Positions 32,511 to 33,783 of a DNA stretch of 33,783 nucleotides are shown piece by piece; position 1 is the first letter of the stretch; each line of letters opens with the position of its first letter. The translations under genes were made by a program, and so were the position numbers. The notes beneath the pieces were generated by a model. The model was not told where the DNA came from and did not search any database. It saw only the letters and a list, made by a program, of their open reading frames with translations. This stretch comes from CAZFYZ01 sp964523735 (lineage in GTDB: Bacteria; Armatimonadota; UBA5829): contig CAZFYZ010000034.1 of NCBI GenBank assembly GCA_964523735.1, forward strand, positions 1 to 33,783. Direction: 5' to 3'.

Positions 32511-33264
32511 CGTCTTCCGTCCATTCTGATAGCAGGGCCACCGGCACGATCATGTCCAGACAGTCGACTGCCGTGGCTAAGTCCTCCGCCAGCGGATCTG
32601 ACGCATTGCTGAGATAGGCATTCTCCACAGCTGCCTTCGTGCTGGGTTCGATGATCCACTCTATGACCTGCGCCATCTGAGCGCGCCTGTCACTCCAGAA
32701 CGCACTGCCTAGTCTGCGCTTTGCTATCTGCTCGGCCTCATCGATAACAAAGCCAGCAAGCAGGGACTGACCTATGAGCCCGGCACTGCGCCATACAGCA
32801 AGGAATGGAGAGACGTCATCCACCGCATGGCCGAGCCCGCAGAGCAGATCGCCGATCGCGTCTGCGTGGCTTGCCTCGGTTAGAAACCACCGCCACAAGG
32901 CGGTCAGGAATCCCTCGACCGCGCCTTGCTCGTCCACCGGCCAGTCGCGCCAGTCGCCGTAAGGCAGCTTGCCCAAAAGCACCTCCGGTTCCACTAGCCA
33001 ATCTCCATCCCAGAGCAGCTCGAAAAGGCGTGGGAGAAAGTGTTTGAAGCCGTCAACATCGCCCCACGTCAGCAAGGCGTCGAAGGCGTACTTCTCAAGA
33101 TGGGAGTGAGTCAGCTCTCTGAGCGGCTCCTGGTGCAACAGCCGCTCCTCCTCCCAGGTGTGACAGCTGCGGCAAGCAAAGGTGCTTGGCTGCAGAGGGT
33201 AACTGGCGAATACCTCATACAGCCGCTCTATCGCTTGCTTGAGCGCTCTCTCTTCGTCAGTCAT
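32491..33264 (-). CDS. Uncharacterised CxxC protein in the RNA-repair operon
   Basis: The 257-residue protein has an N-terminal CRSCHTWEE motif (two Cys, spacing two; about 31-39), then PLRELTHSHLEKYAFDALLTWGDVDGFKHFLPRLFELL, and a helical rest rich in Trp and acidic residues. It resembles an uncharacterised family, scattered in bacteria, with the core WGDxDxFxHFLPRxxELL. I can assign no activity. Only four bases separate it from the nucleotidyltransferase gene and it overlaps pnkp by 20 bases, so the three are translated together, which suggests a part in the same RNA process. The ATG has GGAGAG nine bases upstream. Confidence 0.75.
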   Translation of the reverse strand: MTDEERALKQAIERLYEVFASYPLQPSTFACRSCHTWEEERLLHQEPLRELTHSHLEKYAFDALLTWGDVDGFKHFLPRLFELLWDGDWLVEPEVLLGKLPYGDWRDWPVDEQGAVEGFLTALWRWFLTEASHADAIGDLLCGLGHAVDDVSPFLAVWRSAGLIGQSLLAGFVIDEAEQIAKRRLGSAFWSDRRAQMAQVIEWIIEPSTKAAVENAYLSNASDPLAEDLATAVDCLDMIVPVALLSEWTEDGETHNS

Positions 33265-33268
33265 CGCT

Positions 33269-33783
33269 TCACACTCTCCCCATCCTCACACGCACCAACA
33301 ACTCGTCCAGCGCATCCGCGCAAGATGGCCTCTCCGGCAACGTGCTCTTCTCAAATGCAGACTCCAGCTCCGCGCCCAGACGACGGTACTCTGACTCGAA
33401 GAACGACAGATCAGCGTCACCAAGCACACAGTGCTCCTCGCCCGACACCTTGCGCCCTATGAGATCATCCACATAAGAGAGCGTCGCCTCGGCGTTCAGC
33501 TTGGGCAGGTCGGCTTCGATCTCGCCGGTGCGCATCAAATGAATGCCCGACAGTAGCACCCGGAACGTGTATAGCAGCAGCTTCACGCTCTTGGGCTCAT
33601 CTTTCAGGAGCATCCGCCACTGGTTCTCTGCGAAGCCCAGGTAGTGCTTGGCGTGGTTACGGGTAATGCACCCGCGAGCGATCCTCTTCAGCTCCTCGTG
33701 CTCAGGCGTCGTATGCACAACCAGCGGCGAGTAGAGCTGCTCAAGCGCATAGCCGTTGTTCTTCAGCAGAAGCAGCATGAACT
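33269..33783 (-). CDS. YcgL-like predicted nucleotidyltransferase (COG3541 type), start outside the window
   Basis: The visible 170 residues are the C-terminal part; the frame runs out of the window's right edge, and an internal ATG at 33778 is not the start. Motifs FMLLLLKNNGYALEQLYSPLVV, ARGCITRNHAKHYLGFAENQW and YTFRVLLSGIHLMRTGEI match the YcgL/COG3541 predicted nucleotidyltransferases. The polymerase-beta-like active site (usually a Gly-Ser near the N-terminus) is outside the window and cannot be checked. This family is often found beside Pnkp and Hen1. It is the first visible gene of the operon with the CxxC protein and pnkp. Confidence 0.75.
   Translation of the reverse strand, partial: FMLLLLKNNGYALEQLYSPLVVHTTPEHEELKRIARGCITRNHAKHYLGFAENQWRMLLKDEPKSVKLLLYTFRVLLSGIHLMRTGEIEADLPKLNAEATLSYVDDLIGRKVSGEEHCVLGDADLSFFESEYRRLGAELESAFEKSTLPERPSCADALDELLVRVRMGRV

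Noticed and set aside
1..33783. CRISPR arrays, rRNA genes, insertion sequences with transposases
   Set aside because: No regularly spaced direct repeats, no rRNA-like sequence and no transposase motifs were seen; the only mobile-type repeats are the two palindromic elements.

Overview
The window looks like a bacterial metagenome scaffold: two runs of exactly ten Ns interrupt it, and both ends cut through features. GC content is high by eye. The gene mix is PEP-CTERM surface proteins, a class II photolyase, an adjacent miaB-mutS-mutL set, a gap-pgk-tpiA operon, a URO-D-like enzyme and a secreted six-hairpin glycosidase controlled by a LacI-type regulator. This fits a free-living didermic bacterium of the Armatimonadota or a related deep phylum. 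That placement is an inference from gene content; no rRNA or marker phylogeny is available here.

Layout. 1-531: the 3' half of tRNA-Arg(UCG), then a decayed PEP-CTERM gene fragment. 532-5281: a radical SAM/SPASM protein on the plus strand converges on a minus-strand run of groES, an FAD-linked oxidase and a photolyase. groES has a sigma70 promoter and a CIRCE-like HrcA operator. 5349-7158: a secreted STN-like protein and a DUF72 protein. 7294-10579: gap, pgk and tpiA transcribed leftward from a near-consensus promoter. 10614-15107: a small PEP-CTERM protein; der-plsY-amrA, with der probably leaderless; and a large PEP-CTERM protein built of about 40-residue repeats. 15119-21818: mutL, a VOC protein, mutS and miaB. 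One copy of a palindromic repeat lies in frame inside miaB and a second, inverted copy lies just upstream of it. 21851-25131: a URO-D-like protein, a membrane-anchored protein, an FtsB/DivIC-like protein, a new 74-residue ORF on the plus strand and a mini LuxR-type regulator with a strong promoter and a long leader. 25252-29760: a LacI-type regulator downstream of a carbohydrate-active gene or gene pair interrupted by a gap, with a perfect 20-bp palindrome over its promoter. 29862-33783: an RNA-repair-type operon encoding a YcgL-like nucleotidyltransferase (cut by the window end), an uncharacterised CxxC protein and the kinase-phosphatase-ligase Pnkp.

The most informative points are: (a) the compact YcgL-like/CxxC protein/Pnkp operon, a candidate extended RNA-repair system with an uncharacterised middle gene; (b) the in-frame palindromic insertion in miaB; (c) evidence that both N-gaps are misjoins, one with a UvrA-like scrap spliced into Pnkp and one with diverged copies of the same glycosidase segment on either side; and (d) several well-resolved control sites (CIRCE, a glycosidase operator, and leaderless der).
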